The notes: generated from the letters alone by a model not told the origin. A stretch of DNA of 64,000 nucleotides from an uncultured Eubacteriales bacterium (GCA_902801255.1 CADCHO010000002.1:1-64000); one strand, 5' to 3'. Positions 26,459 through 36,092 are shown, numbered from the stretch's first letter. Translations and numbers: made by a program.

Positions 26459-27118
26459 ATGATAGACATTAAAGAACTGAAATTTGACGAAAAAGGGCTG
26501 ATCCCGGCGATAGTCGTGGATGCGGTCACAAAGAGGGTGCTCACCCTCGCATATATGAACGAAGAAAGCCTGCGCATATCGATGGAAAAGGAGCTCACGT
26601 GCTTCTTCAGCCGCTCCAGGCAGGAGCTCTGGCTCAAGGGTGAGACCAGCGGAAACTACCAGCACATCGTGAGCATAACCGCAGACTGCGACCGGGACGC
26701 GCTCGTAGTTATGGTAGAGCCTGACGGTCCTGCGTGCCACCTCGGAACTGAATCGTGCTTCGAATACCCGGTCTGGGAGAGCAGCACGCTCAAAGAGTTT
26801 TCATATGAAGGTCTTATGGACCTGATCGACGGGCGTCGCACTGAGCCGAAGGAAGGCTCATACACCAGCTATCTCTTTGACAAGGGACTCGACAAGATCC
26901 TCAAGAAAGTTGGCGAGGAAACGACCGAGGTGATAGTGGCGGCAAAGTCGGCAGAGCAGAGCGGAGACAACGCAGAGACCGTTTACGAGATAGCCGATCT
27001 TGCATATCACGTGATGGTGCTTATGGATGAAGCAGGAATCACTCTTGAAGATATCCACAGAGAGCTGGCTTCACGCCACGTTATAGACAAAAAAGTAAAA
27101 CAGGAGAAGATGGTCTGA
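26459..27118 (+). CDS. hisIE: Bifunctional phosphoribosyl-AMP cyclohydrolase / phosphoribosyl-ATP diphosphatase
   Basis: A 219-residue fusion that carries out steps two and three of histidine synthesis. The N-terminal HisI half has AYMNEESLRISME, a SRSRQELWLKGETSGN zinc-site region and DCDRDALVV; the C-terminal HisE half has KVGEETTEVIVAAK and a conserved acidic helix. The order in the protein is the reverse of the pathway order, as usual. A start 15 bp upstream (26444) is in frame but has no ribosome-binding site, while AAAGG lies 7 bp before 26459. The stop overlaps the next start (TGATG-type overlap). Confidence 0.96.
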   Translation: MIDIKELKFDEKGLIPAIVVDAVTKRVLTLAYMNEESLRISMEKELTCFFSRSRQELWLKGETSGNYQHIVSITADCDRDALVVMVEPDGPACHLGTESCFEYPVWESSTLKEFSYEGLMDLIDGRRTEPKEGSYTSYLFDKGLDKILKKVGEETTEVIVAAKSAEQSGDNAETVYEIADLAYHVMVLMDEAGITLEDIHRELASRHVIDKKVKQEKMV

Positions 27119-28185
27119 TGCAGAACTTCGACCTTCACATGCATACGACATACTGCGATGGCAAGGACTCCGCGGAGGCCATGGTGCTTTCTGCCATTGA
27201 AAACGGTCTCGCTTTTGCGGGCATATCCGGGCATTCTTTCACTCCTCATGATCAGAGCTACTGCATGAGCCGCGAAGGCACACAGAAGTATATTGATGAG
27301 ATCCGCGGGCTGAAGGAAAAATATGCCGGCAGCATTACACTGCTGCTCGGAACAGAGCTGGACCGTTACGCAGACATAGATCTGAGTCCGTATGATTACT
27401 ACATCGGATCCGTGCACTACATCTTTTCGGAAGAGGGCAGAAAGAAGCGCGATGAGATACTCGCGCGTCACACAGGAGGTGCAGCCCTTGGAGCGGCGGA
27501 TGCGGAAGTTAATGCTTCAGATGCAGAGCTTGAGGCGCTGATCAAGTATGAAGACTGGAGCCCTGTAGATGACTACGCAGAAGACCTGTGCCGCTTTGCT
27601 TTCAGAGAGGAAGGCATCGCAGTCAATGAGACCGATGCAGCATTATTGGAGGGCGACCCGGTACGTCGTAAGTCAAAAATGCTGGATGTAGCCGAACTGT
27701 ATTTTGATACAGTCGGCAGCATCATTTCCGCAACTGACTGTGATATGATAGGGCACTTTGATCTGATCACCAAATTCACGGAAGGCTGGGGCTTCGGTCC
27801 GGGCGGAAATGTGATCAGCAAAACACGCTGCGGAGCCGCAGAATTTGTAAGCGAATTATTTGATACTTCAGATGAAAGATATATTGCAGCGTGGAAGAAG
27901 GCCATCGATCGCATCTTTGACGACTGCGCAGAAAGATACAGGAACGGTTACCGCAACAGGCTGGAGAAGCTCGGAGTACTGCAGGCAGGTGACAAGCCGG
28001 TTTTCGAGATCAACACAGGAGCGATCTCCAAGGGATACAGAACGCTTCCATATCCGGCGGCTGACCAGATAGAATATATCAAGAGCAAAGGCGGCGTCCT
28101 CATACTCAGCTCGGACAGCCATGCCGCCGGCACCATATGCAGCGGCTTCGAAGAGTTCGCAAATCTTGTAAATATTCCGGATTAA
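27118..28185 (+). CDS. PHP-family histidinol-phosphatase
   Basis: A 355-residue PHP-domain phosphatase that likely removes phosphate from histidinol phosphate, filling the step missing from the monofunctional HisB. Metal ligands are visible in FDLHMHTTYCDG, ISGHSF, LGTELD, IGSVHYIF and near the end in LSSDSHAAG. It is longer than Bacillus HisJ (about 270), owing to an insertion around residues 110-200. The start overlaps the hisIE stop by one base, so it is the last gene of the operon, whose terminator is at 28433. Confidence 0.92.
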   Translation: MQNFDLHMHTTYCDGKDSAEAMVLSAIENGLAFAGISGHSFTPHDQSYCMSREGTQKYIDEIRGLKEKYAGSITLLLGTELDRYADIDLSPYDYYIGSVHYIFSEEGRKKRDEILARHTGGAALGAADAEVNASDAELEALIKYEDWSPVDDYAEDLCRFAFREEGIAVNETDAALLEGDPVRRKSKMLDVAELYFDTVGSIISATDCDMIGHFDLITKFTEGWGFGPGGNVISKTRCGAAEFVSELFDTSDERYIAAWKKAIDRIFDDCAERYRNGYRNRLEKLGVLQAGDKPVFEINTGAISKGYRTLPYPAADQIEYIKSKGGVLILSSDSHAAGTICSGFEEFANLVNIPD

Positions 28186-28193
28186 GCAGTAGC

Positions 28194-28410
28194 TTTTCAA
28201 GATTTGTACTTCAGAAATGGAATCATAGTGAGCAAATCTTGAATAGCATGACCTCTTTGTTGGTATTTTCAAGATAATTAACAAAAAATCTTTAACAACA
28301 GGTTCATAAAGGCATAATTTTCAAGATTTGCCTCAGAATATCGATGAAATAGATATATTTCAGGCTGCGGTCTTGAAAAACAGATGATTTGATCATGTTT
28401 TTTCAAGATT
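28194..28410. repeat. Cluster of six TTTTCAAGAT elements in both orientations
   Basis: Between convergent genes lie TTTTCAAGATTTG at 28194-28206 and 28318-28330, TTTTCAAGAT at 28266-28275 and 28400-28409, and inverted copies CAAATCTTGAA at 28233-28243 and TCTTGAAAA at 28371-28379. Sites one and two can form an 11-bp stem, sites five and six a 10-bp stem. A further CAAATCTTG lies inside the preceding gene at 28160. No gene is visible in 28186-28556. Confidence 0.7.
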
Positions 28411-28432
28411 ACCACTCTTTTTTTGGAAATGT

Positions 28433-28473
28433 AAAACCGGCGGGGCTCGAATTAATCGAATCCGCCGGTTTTT
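28433..28473. terminator. Bidirectional terminator between the his operon and the ABC gene
   Basis: AAAACCGGCGG (28433-28443) pairs with CCGCCGGTTTT (28462-28472), with an inner TCGA/TCGA pairing at 28447-28450 and 28456-28459. A-rich and T-rich flanks let it work on both strands. Confidence 0.9.
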
Positions 28474-28556
28474 CCGTTTCAGCAGATTGCTGAATACAAA
28501 GCATCTTGATAATAATCACATTTTTAGAAATCTCTGTCCTATAAGCATTGCGGTTG

Positions 28557-31500
28557 CTATTCGGTGCGGAGGGCTACTACCGGGTCCTTGCGCGCTGCCA
28601 TGCCTGACGGAATGAGTCCGGCGATGAATGTAAGGAATATACTGATTAACACAAGTGCCACTCCTCCGGCTGCCGGCAGGATCGCCTTCAGCGCTGAGAT
28701 CTTGGTCAGTCCTATCAGGATCTTGTTTATAGGTATCAGCAGCAGCAGACTCAATCCTATGCCGATCACACCCGCGCAAAGTCCGATGATGATCGTCTCG
28801 GCATTGAATATCCGTGCGATGTCTTTCTTTGATGCTCCGATAGCACGGAGTATACCGATCTCCTTGGTGCGCTCCAAAACGGAGATATAAGTGATGACTC
28901 CGATCATTATGGAGGATACTATCAGTGAGATCGCAACGAATGCTATCAGTACATAGCTGACGGCGTTAGTGATGTTCTTTACGGACTTGATAAGCACACC
29001 TGTTACATCGGTATAGCTTATGACCTTGTCTTCGTCACCGTTGTCCTTCATTTCCTGGTTATAGTCATCGATGAACTTCAGGAAGTTCTCCTTGGATTCA
29101 AAGTCCTTCAGGTAGAAAGACATCGTGAACGGCTTGTTGATATCGGCGTAACCGAGCTTCACAAGGTTGGTGTCGTAGCTGGTCTCGGCGCCGCCGGATA
29201 TGTAGGCTGTGATGAGCCTTGTGATCTCATCTTCGTCCATCTTCATTGTGAAGGCGTCTGCTATTCCGGAAGGATCTATGTTGAGCTGTTTGCCTACAGC
29301 TTCAGCAGCCTTGCCGAGTGCCGGCCCTACGATCTGAGCGTTCTGCATCATCTCGATGCCTTCTCCGTACTGCTTGATGCCATTCTGGACTTCGCTGTTT
29401 TTGATAAACGGATCTTCAGTAGCCTCAAGCGCCTGCCTCAGAATATCAGCAGGATTGACCTGCGGCTGTGATGCTATATTTTCATCGATGGTTTTATTGA
29501 ACTGATCAGCAGCATCGTTGAGATTCTGGGCAATTGCCGCAGCCTGTTCTTCGGTCAGAGCACCGCCGGATCTTTCCATCACTTCTTCTGCTGTGACGCC
29601 GTTCTGAAGAATCTTAAGAGCATCTTCCTCGGTGATACCGTAGCTTTCAGGGAACATCTTTACCAGCTCTTTTGCCGCTTCCTTCTGAGCCGCTTCCTTC
29701 GCCTGCTTCCTTGCCATTTCTGCAGCGGCCGGATCAGCCGCGGCCGCGAGACCTTTCATTATCTCAGGACCGGCCATCTTGAGAACTTCACCGTATCCGG
29801 AGATAAGCGGGTTTACCACCCTCGCGTGTTTTCCGCTGTTCTGATTGCCGGCAACGGCCTTGGCGACCAGCTCGTCATTGAAATTGAATTTTTCCGGGTT
29901 CGAACTGAACTGTCCTACGATGTAGTCGATCATCCCGTCGCAGCCTCTTCGGAGATCTGCGTTTACGTCGCTTTCGATCTTCTCTGCGGAATCGTTTTTA
30001 CTGAGGTCGCTGATTTCCTTCTTAGCGATATTCGCTATATCTTTCTGTATTGCCTTAGGATCGATGTCACCGCCGAGGGCCTTTCTGAGCTTGTCCTCGT
30101 CTATGCTGATCATGTCTTCAAAACCGAGGCCGTCACTGTTGTTATTGCGTATGTCTTCGAAGCTCTTGCCGCTGAAGACATCGATATTTTTATTGAGGAG
30201 CTGGATCTTTACTATATCTGACTCAGCTGCATAATCGATCATGTGATGCGTGAGCGAAGGGAGATAACCCACTCCGGAATTCATCGCATTGGCGCTTGAG
30301 ACTTCCTTTGCGCAGACTATGCCGCTTATGTGCAGCTTCTCGGATTTTTTGATGAGATCTTCCATGTAGTCCTCATCATCAGTCATGTCTTCCCACACAT
30401 CATAGGAGGAGTTGCTCCTATAGGTGTCGCATGCATGTACAAGAGCGAATTCCATGCCGAGGAAGTCATCATAAGTCCACTCCAGACGTTCGTTGGTATT
30501 CTCTACCTTCTTTCCGTCCATGACATCGTTGATCATGTCTTTAAGCTCCTGCGGATCGCGGAGCCCGAGCGTGTAGACGATATAGTCATTCAGCTGGTCC
30601 TCACTGTCGAGTACCAGCAGCAGCTCGTCGTACTTCTCCGGCCATTTGCCGGCAAGCACTTTGTACTGTGATTTCAGGAGCTCTTCGTTGTCCATCATCT
30701 GGAAAAAGACGTCGGTGTTCATCATCGAGAAGTTGCTCTGCTGCAGACCGCTCATGTAGGACTGCATAATAGAACCCGGACTTACTCTCAAAGGACCGTG
30801 CTCCATGTTGGTCGAATATATGTTGACTGAAAGGCCGTATGAGTACTGGTAAGAGTTGAACCAGTCTCTGATCGTATCCATGTTTGATTCGATGTGTTTT
30901 TTGAATGCCGCGAGGTCGTTGGATCCTACGCTTGCGAGCAGGTCTGTCATTATCTGCTGCTCATGCAGCTTGTTGCCCGATGCCTCTCCTTCGGTATCGC
31001 TGGCATTGGCCATGAATGCCGTGATCATCGAGGTCATGTCAGCAGTCTCAGACATTATGGTAAGAGGATATGATGAAAGTGTATCCTCTTCGAGTTTGTC
31101 GATATATGTCTGGAATCCGTTTGAAACGGAAAGGATGAGAGCAATGCCGATAATGCCTATACTGCCTGCGAATGCCGTGAGCAGGGTACGGGCCTTTTTG
31201 GTCATCAGGTTGTTGAGGGAAAGATGCAGCGCGGTCGCCAGTGACATAGACTTGTTGCGGCGGCCTGCCGCACGGCCGCTCTTCTTTGCGCGCAAAGAAG
31301 GAGCCGCATCAGCAGCATCGGCGGCTCCGGCAGCTCCCGCTGCCGCGGCCGTGCCCGTGACAGCCGCATGTGCTGCGGCCGGATCCATATCCGCTCCCGG
31401 TATAAACGGGTTGCTGTCGCTTATGACCTGTCCGTCTGAAAGCCTGACTATTCTGGTCGAATAAGCTTCGGCCAGATCCGGGTTGTGGGTTACCATAATG

Positions 31501-32078
31501 ACCAGCCTGTCGGTTGATATCTCCTTGAGTATGGCCATTACCTGTGTGCTGGTTTCAGTATCGAGCGCTCCTGTAGGCTCATCAGCGAGGATGATACTCG
31601 GGTCATTGATGAGGGCACGGGCTATAGCCACGCGCTGCACCTGGCCGCCCGACATCTCTGCCGGCTTTTTGTTTATCTGATCGCCAAGCCCTACCTGCTC
31701 AAGAGCCTCTATAGCACGGGCTCTTCTTTCAGATGCGGATACTCCCGAAAGAGTCAGGGCCAGTTCCACGTTCGAAAGTACAGTCTGATGCGAAATCAGG
31801 TTGTAGCTCTGGAAGACAAATCCGATAGTATCGTTTCTGTATGCGTCCCAGTCAGCATCCTTATATTCCTTGGTGCTGATGCCGTCGATAAGAAGATCGC
31901 CGGATGTGTACTGGTCGAGTCCTCCGAGAATGTTGAGCATGGTAGTCTTACCGCAGCCCGAAGGTCCGAGTATAGAAACGAACTCGCTCTCTCTGAAGGC
32001 GAGGTCAATGCCCCTGAGCGCGTGAACGGTCTCAGCGCCGGTTCTGTATTCTTTTGTGATGCCTTTCAGTTCGAGCAT
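28557..32078 (-). CDS. MacB-like ABC transporter, fused ATPase and permease with giant extracellular domain
   Basis: A 1173-residue fusion. The N-terminal ABC ATPase has Walker A GPSGCGKTT (about 38-46), signature MSGGQ (142-146) and Walker B IILADEP (162-168), all intact and of the LolD/MacB type. A linker rich in Ala, Gly and Asp follows, then a first membrane helix at about 300-325, an external region of about 690 residues, and three FtsX/MacB helices at the C-terminus (ITYISVLERTKEIGILRAIGAS is diagnostic). Such systems act as mechanical transducers for peptides, lipoproteins or antibiotics. A GTG nine bases upstream sits too close to the GGAG site, so the ATG at 32078 is chosen. Confidence 0.9.
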   Translation of the reverse strand: MLELKGITKEYRTGAETVHALRGIDLAFRESEFVSILGPSGCGKTTMLNILGGLDQYTSGDLLIDGISTKEYKDADWDAYRNDTIGFVFQSYNLISHQTVLSNVELALTLSGVSASERRARAIEALEQVGLGDQINKKPAEMSGGQVQRVAIARALINDPSIILADEPTGALDTETSTQVMAILKEISTDRLVIMVTHNPDLAEAYSTRIVRLSDGQVISDSNPFIPGADMDPAAAHAAVTGTAAAAGAAGAADAADAAPSLRAKKSGRAAGRRNKSMSLATALHLSLNNLMTKKARTLLTAFAGSIGIIGIALILSVSNGFQTYIDKLEEDTLSSYPLTIMSETADMTSMITAFMANASDTEGEASGNKLHEQQIMTDLLASVGSNDLAAFKKHIESNMDTIRDWFNSYQYSYGLSVNIYSTNMEHGPLRVSPGSIMQSYMSGLQQSNFSMMNTDVFFQMMDNEELLKSQYKVLAGKWPEKYDELLLVLDSEDQLNDYIVYTLGLRDPQELKDMINDVMDGKKVENTNERLEWTYDDFLGMEFALVHACDTYRSNSSYDVWEDMTDDEDYMEDLIKKSEKLHISGIVCAKEVSSANAMNSGVGYLPSLTHHMIDYAAESDIVKIQLLNKNIDVFSGKSFEDIRNNNSDGLGFEDMISIDEDKLRKALGGDIDPKAIQKDIANIAKKEISDLSKNDSAEKIESDVNADLRRGCDGMIDYIVGQFSSNPEKFNFNDELVAKAVAGNQNSGKHARVVNPLISGYGEVLKMAGPEIMKGLAAAADPAAAEMARKQAKEAAQKEAAKELVKMFPESYGITEEDALKILQNGVTAEEVMERSGGALTEEQAAAIAQNLNDAADQFNKTIDENIASQPQVNPADILRQALEATEDPFIKNSEVQNGIKQYGEGIEMMQNAQIVGPALGKAAEAVGKQLNIDPSGIADAFTMKMDEDEITRLITAYISGGAETSYDTNLVKLGYADINKPFTMSFYLKDFESKENFLKFIDDYNQEMKDNGDEDKVISYTDVTGVLIKSVKNITNAVSYVLIAFVAISLIVSSIMIGVITYISVLERTKEIGILRAIGASKKDIARIFNAETIIIGLCAGVIGIGLSLLLLIPINKILIGLTKISALKAILPAAGGVALVLISIFLTFIAGLIPSGMAARKDPVVALRTE

Positions 32079-32119
32079 TGGACACACTTCTCCATGTTAT
32101 ACTAAGTTTACAATGCAAA

Positions 32120-32148
32120 ATTCTACATCTTTTATCGCTTATCTTCAA
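32120..32148 (-). promoter_or_regulatory. Promoter of the ABC transporter gene
   Basis: On the minus strand TTGAAG (32143-32148) and TAGAAT (32120-32125) are spaced by 17 bp, giving a start near 32113 and a leader of about 35 nt. Confidence 0.6.
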
Positions 32149-32227
32149 TCACTGCACTGACAACTTACAGGATTTTCACAAATGCTACACAAAAGAATCC
32201 CGTTCACTCGCATAAACGGCAAAAGAA

Positions 32228-32264
32228 TGATAAAATATTTAAGTTCGGGTCTCATATCAGACCC
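32228..32264 (+). promoter_or_regulatory. Extended -10 promoter and leader hairpin of the acyl-CoA synthetase gene
   Basis: TGATAAAAT (32228-32236) is an extended -10 box. Immediately after the predicted start a perfect hairpin forms, GGGTCT (32247-32252) with AGACCC (32259-32264). The hairpin lacks a T-tract and may be an operator or an mRNA-stabilising element. Confidence 0.45.
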
Positions 32265-32297
32265 TATTTAATAAAGAACCGAAAGGCGAAATAAAAA

Positions 32298-34091
32298 ATG
32301 GCAAACAATTGGACTATCAATGAAAACGGGAACATTGTATTCCCGGTACCGGATACAGTAAAGATTCCTTGGAACAAAAGCAGGGGGGATCTTCCTCTTA
32401 CGATCGAATACTTCAACGGCACCATGTACGAGAAAATCGAGGAGACGGCGAAGAAGCATCCTCTCAATATAGCTCTCGATTTCATGGGCAAGCATATTAC
32501 GTATAAATACATGGTGGACATGATCAACCTCTGTGCCAAGTCGCTCAGGATCCTGGGCATACGCGAGGATGACAGGGTCACTATCGCCATGCCTAACTGC
32601 CCGCAAGCCATATACATGCTTTATGCAGTAAACCTGGTTGGAGGAGTTGCAAACATGGTACACCCGCTGAGCGCGGAGAAGGAGATAGAGAATTATCTCA
32701 ACATGTCGAACTCGGTCATGGTGGTCACACTCGACCAGTTCTACCATAAGATCGAAGCTATCCGTAAAAATACAAAAATACAGAATGTAATCATAGCACG
32801 CATCCGCGATGAGCTTACCAGACCTATCAAGGTCGGATACATGCTCACTGAAGGCCGCAAAATCCAGAAGATCCCTAAGGATGCTCCTGTATTCCAGTGG
32901 CCTGACTTCATGAGCCTGGGCAGACACTGCGGCTACGAATACAGAGTAAAAAGAAAACCTGATGATCCGGCTGCAATACTCTACTCGGGCGGCACCACCG
33001 GAATCACTAAGGGCATAGTTCTCACGAATCTCAACTTCAATGCTCTCGGCGGCCAGGTAATTGCTGCGAACCCTATTTACAGAACAGGCGACAAGATGCT
33101 CTCCGCCATGCCAATTTTCCACGGATTCGGGCTTGGTGTATGCATCCACACAATGCTGGCGGGCGGCGGACGCTGCGTGCTGGTACCTAGGTTCACACCG
33201 AAGAGCTATGCAAAGCTGATCACAAAGTACAAATGCAACTTTATCGCAGGAGTTCCGACTCTCTTCGAGGCGCTTCTGAGGCTGCCATCGATGAACGGCA
33301 AAGACCTCTCGTCTCTCAAGGGAGTGTTCTCGGGCGGTGACTCGCTCTCGGTCGAGCTCAAGAAGAAATTCGATAAGTTCCTATATGATCACAACTCGAA
33401 GATTCAGGTACGTGAGGGATACGGTACCACGGAAAGCGTAACGGCTGCATGCCTTACTCCTCCTCAGCTGCACAAGGAAGGCAGCATAGGAATCCCGTTC
33501 CCTGATATGTACTACAAGATCGTAAAGCCGGGCACTGCTGAGGAACTGCCGTACGGCGAAGAGGGCGAGATACTGATGTCCGGTCCGACAGTCATGGCGG
33601 GTTATCTCGACATGCCTGTTGAAACTGCGGAGACGATAAGAGAGCATGAGGATGGTCTGAAGTGGCTGTACACAGGAGATCTGGGTACGATGGATGATGA
33701 GGGCTTCATCTACTTCCGCGGAAGAGCAAAGAGAATGATCATCTCATCCGGATACAACATTTATCCGGCTCAGCTCGAGAATATCTTTGATGCACACGAG
33801 AAGGTACAGATGAGCTGCTGCGTCGGAGTTCCTGACAGCTACAAGATGCAGAAGGTAAAGATGTTCGTTATGCCGAAGAATGGCGTCGTTGGAGATGATG
33901 CACTCAAGGAAGAGCTCCTCGCTTACGCCAGAAAGCACATCGCGAAGTATGCTATGCCGTATGATATAGAGTTCCGCAAGGAGCTGCCGAAGACGCTCGT
34001 AGGCAAGGTCGCTTACCGCGTGCTTGAGGAAGAAGAGGCAGAGAAATATAAGGCGGAACAGGAAGCAGCGAAAGAGGCAGAGACAAAATAG
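32298..34091 (+). CDS. AMP-dependent acyl-CoA synthetase/ligase
   Basis: A 597-residue member of the ANL superfamily, which adenylates a carboxylic acid and transfers it to CoA. Motifs occur in order: the P-loop YSGGTTGITKGIVLT, YGTTESVT, YTGDLGTMDDEGFI, RAKRMIISSGYNIYP, and a C-terminal lysine in TLVGKVAYR. The arrangement is like medium- or long-chain fatty-acyl-CoA ligases (FadD-type). The first 50 residues are an additional helix-rich cap. The substrate is not predictable. The eIF2B/MtnA-like gene follows 14 bp later and is probably co-transcribed. Confidence 0.92.
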   Translation: MANNWTINENGNIVFPVPDTVKIPWNKSRGDLPLTIEYFNGTMYEKIEETAKKHPLNIALDFMGKHITYKYMVDMINLCAKSLRILGIREDDRVTIAMPNCPQAIYMLYAVNLVGGVANMVHPLSAEKEIENYLNMSNSVMVVTLDQFYHKIEAIRKNTKIQNVIIARIRDELTRPIKVGYMLTEGRKIQKIPKDAPVFQWPDFMSLGRHCGYEYRVKRKPDDPAAILYSGGTTGITKGIVLTNLNFNALGGQVIAANPIYRTGDKMLSAMPIFHGFGLGVCIHTMLAGGGRCVLVPRFTPKSYAKLITKYKCNFIAGVPTLFEALLRLPSMNGKDLSSLKGVFSGGDSLSVELKKKFDKFLYDHNSKIQVREGYGTTESVTAACLTPPQLHKEGSIGIPFPDMYYKIVKPGTAEELPYGEEGEILMSGPTVMAGYLDMPVETAETIREHEDGLKWLYTGDLGTMDDEGFIYFRGRAKRMIISSGYNIYPAQLENIFDAHEKVQMSCCVGVPDSYKMQKVKMFVMPKNGVVGDDALKEELLAYARKHIAKYAMPYDIEFRKELPKTLVGKVAYRVLEEEEAEKYKAEQEAAKEAETK

Positions 34092-34105
34092 AAAGCAGGC
34101 CGGTT

Positions 34106-35161
34106 ATGGAAAGACAGGACAAAGGGCTCGCCTGGATGCTCCAATATGAGAATATCGCCTGGTATGAGGACGGCGTGGTCAGGATACTGGACCGGCGCAT
34201 CTATCCTATCGAGGTGATAAAGGTAGAGTGCAGGACCCATCAGGAAGTCGCTGATGCAATACGTGATATGGTGACACAGAGTGCCGGTCCGTACACGGCG
34301 GCGGCCATGGGCATGGCACTGGCTGCCTATGAGTGCAGGGGCAGAGGCGAGGCTGATCAGATCGAATATCTGGAGGCCGCCGCGCACACCATCTCGCACG
34401 CGAGACCTACAACCACTTGGCGCATGCAGAAGATAACCGAAGCATGCATAGCGGAAGCAAAAAAAGCTCTCGCAGGCGGAGCTTCAGATGTATCTGAAGT
34501 CATAAAGGAATGTGCAGTAAACCAGAACAACGAGAGATACGCCGGCATCGGCAGGGTCGGAAAGTACATGGCAGGGCTCTTCCCTGAGCACGGTGCGGTA
34601 ATGACATACTGCTTCGCCGAGACCATAGTCGGTATGATGCTCAAGGAAGCCAGGCTGCAGGGCAAAGATATAAGGCTCTTCTGTCCGGAGACCAGACCGT
34701 ATTTCCAGGGTGCGCGCCTTACGGCAAGCGTAGGGCACGACATGGGATTCGATGTCACAATAATAACCGACGGAATGCCTGCATTCGTAATGAAGAAGGA
34801 GGGCATAGATGTTTTCACTACTGCTGCAGATGTAATTTGCTGTGACGGGCACGTGGTAAACAAGGTAGGCACATATAATACGGCGATCGCCGCGAAGTAT
34901 CACGGAATTCCTTACTACGTGAGCGGAACACCTGACCAGGGTCATCCGACTGTGGATACCGTGAAGATCGAAATGAGAGATCCTGACTTTGTGCTCCAGG
35001 CGATGGGGACACCTACCGCGAATCGGGAAGTGAAAGGATATTATCCGGCTTTCGACATAACTCCGCCTGAGCTTGTAAGCGGGGTAGTTACGGACCAGGG
35101 CGTACTGTCACCGTATAAACTTTCAGACTACAAGGCTGTAAAAGATCAGTTTCTGGTCTGA
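34106..35161 (+). CDS. eIF2B alpha/MtnA-family sugar-phosphate isomerase-like protein
   Basis: A 351-residue protein of the eIF-2B alpha/beta/delta fold, which includes methylthioribose-1-phosphate isomerase (MtnA) and ribose-1,5-bisphosphate isomerase. Matching landmarks are CPETRPYFQGARLT, ITDGMPAFVM, an aspartate in AADVICCDGHVVNKVGTY that aligns with the MtnA catalytic Asp, and GIPYYVSG. A cysteine in MTYCFAET lies where MtnA has its catalytic cysteine. The N-terminal helices differ from classic MtnA and no methionine-salvage genes are nearby, so the true substrate is uncertain. The stop lies inside the convergent DMT gene (16-bp overlap). Confidence 0.8.
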   Translation: MERQDKGLAWMLQYENIAWYEDGVVRILDRRIYPIEVIKVECRTHQEVADAIRDMVTQSAGPYTAAAMGMALAAYECRGRGEADQIEYLEAAAHTISHARPTTTWRMQKITEACIAEAKKALAGGASDVSEVIKECAVNQNNERYAGIGRVGKYMAGLFPEHGAVMTYCFAETIVGMMLKEARLQGKDIRLFCPETRPYFQGARLTASVGHDMGFDVTIITDGMPAFVMKKEGIDVFTTAADVICCDGHVVNKVGTYNTAIAAKYHGIPYYVSGTPDQGHPTVDTVKIEMRDPDFVLQAMGTPTANREVKGYYPAFDITPPELVSGVVTDQGVLSPYKLSDYKAVKDQFLV

Positions 35162-36027
35162 CGCTTGCGGGCAGCCCGGTCTTCGATCCAGGCCGGAACC
35201 AGAATGGATAAAAGAATGAGAAATGATCCCAGAAGCATTGACGGGGTCATTTTTTCATGAAGGAACAAAACTCCCAGTATGGCCGCTGTAAGCGGATTGA
35301 ATACCGCAAGCACACCGGCGCGCTCAGGGGTTATATATTTCTGACCGAATGGCTGGATGGTAAAGCCTACGCAGCTGCAGATTATGGCGAGAGCCAGCAC
35401 CGCTCCCCACTCGGTACTGCTTTGAGGCATGCGGATGTCTTCAAAGATGAAAGCTCCGATAAAACCGAAGATGGCGATGAAGAGCAGCTGATATATCGAG
35501 ACAACCATAAGATCGTCGTTTTTAGCGGCAACATCGGTAACTATGACTGAAAGCGAATACCATACAGTGCCGAGAAGCACAAGAAGCTCGCCGCTTGTAA
35601 ACCCAAGCCTGTCACCTTTAAGGGTGAGGAATGCAACACCGATGAGGCATACAACTGAAGATGCGACGGTGATCCTGTCAGGGAGCTTCCTCTTGAGTAT
35701 GCATGCCATGGCAGGCACCAGAATGACTACGGTCCCTTCGAGAAATGCGGTCACAGATGAAGGCGTCGACTGCAGACCCATCATCTCAGTCAGCATGGCA
35801 AGAAAGAATGTGATACCTATGAGAGCGCAGTGAAACAGCGTTTTGGCATCGATCCTGGTAAGGTGTTTGCGAAAGAGTATCGCGATGATGGCAAATGCGA
35901 TCGTAAAGCGGCAGCCTATGGTCAGGAAAGGTCCCATGGTTCGCATGGCGATTTTTCCAAACAAAAGAGAGCTGGATCTAAGCGCGAGCGCTATAGCCAC
36001 CAGGACTTCGCCCATTCTCTCATTCAT
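35146..36027 (-). CDS. DMT superfamily (EamA) transporter
   Basis: A 293-residue membrane protein with ten predicted helices in two EamA repeats, each with the hydrophobic pattern of the drug/metabolite transporter superfamily (for example AGVLAVFNPLTAAILGVLFLHE in the second half). Members export amino acids, nucleobases or drugs. A start 27 bp upstream (36054) lacks a ribosome-binding site; GGAG lies 6 bp before the ATG at 36027, so that is chosen. It converges on the eIF2B-like gene with overlapping ends. Confidence 0.88.
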   Translation of the reverse strand: MNERMGEVLVAIALALRSSSLLFGKIAMRTMGPFLTIGCRFTIAFAIIAILFRKHLTRIDAKTLFHCALIGITFFLAMLTEMMGLQSTPSSVTAFLEGTVVILVPAMACILKRKLPDRITVASSVVCLIGVAFLTLKGDRLGFTSGELLVLLGTVWYSLSVIVTDVAAKNDDLMVVSIYQLLFIAIFGFIGAFIFEDIRMPQSSTEWGAVLALAIICSCVGFTIQPFGQKYITPERAGVLAVFNPLTAAILGVLFLHEKMTPSMLLGSFLILLSILVPAWIEDRAARKRQTRN

Positions 36028-36092
36028 CTGTATCTCCGGTTTTCCCTTTTTCATGCTGATTTTATAGCGGAGGAGTCCGCCTCCATAGAAGC

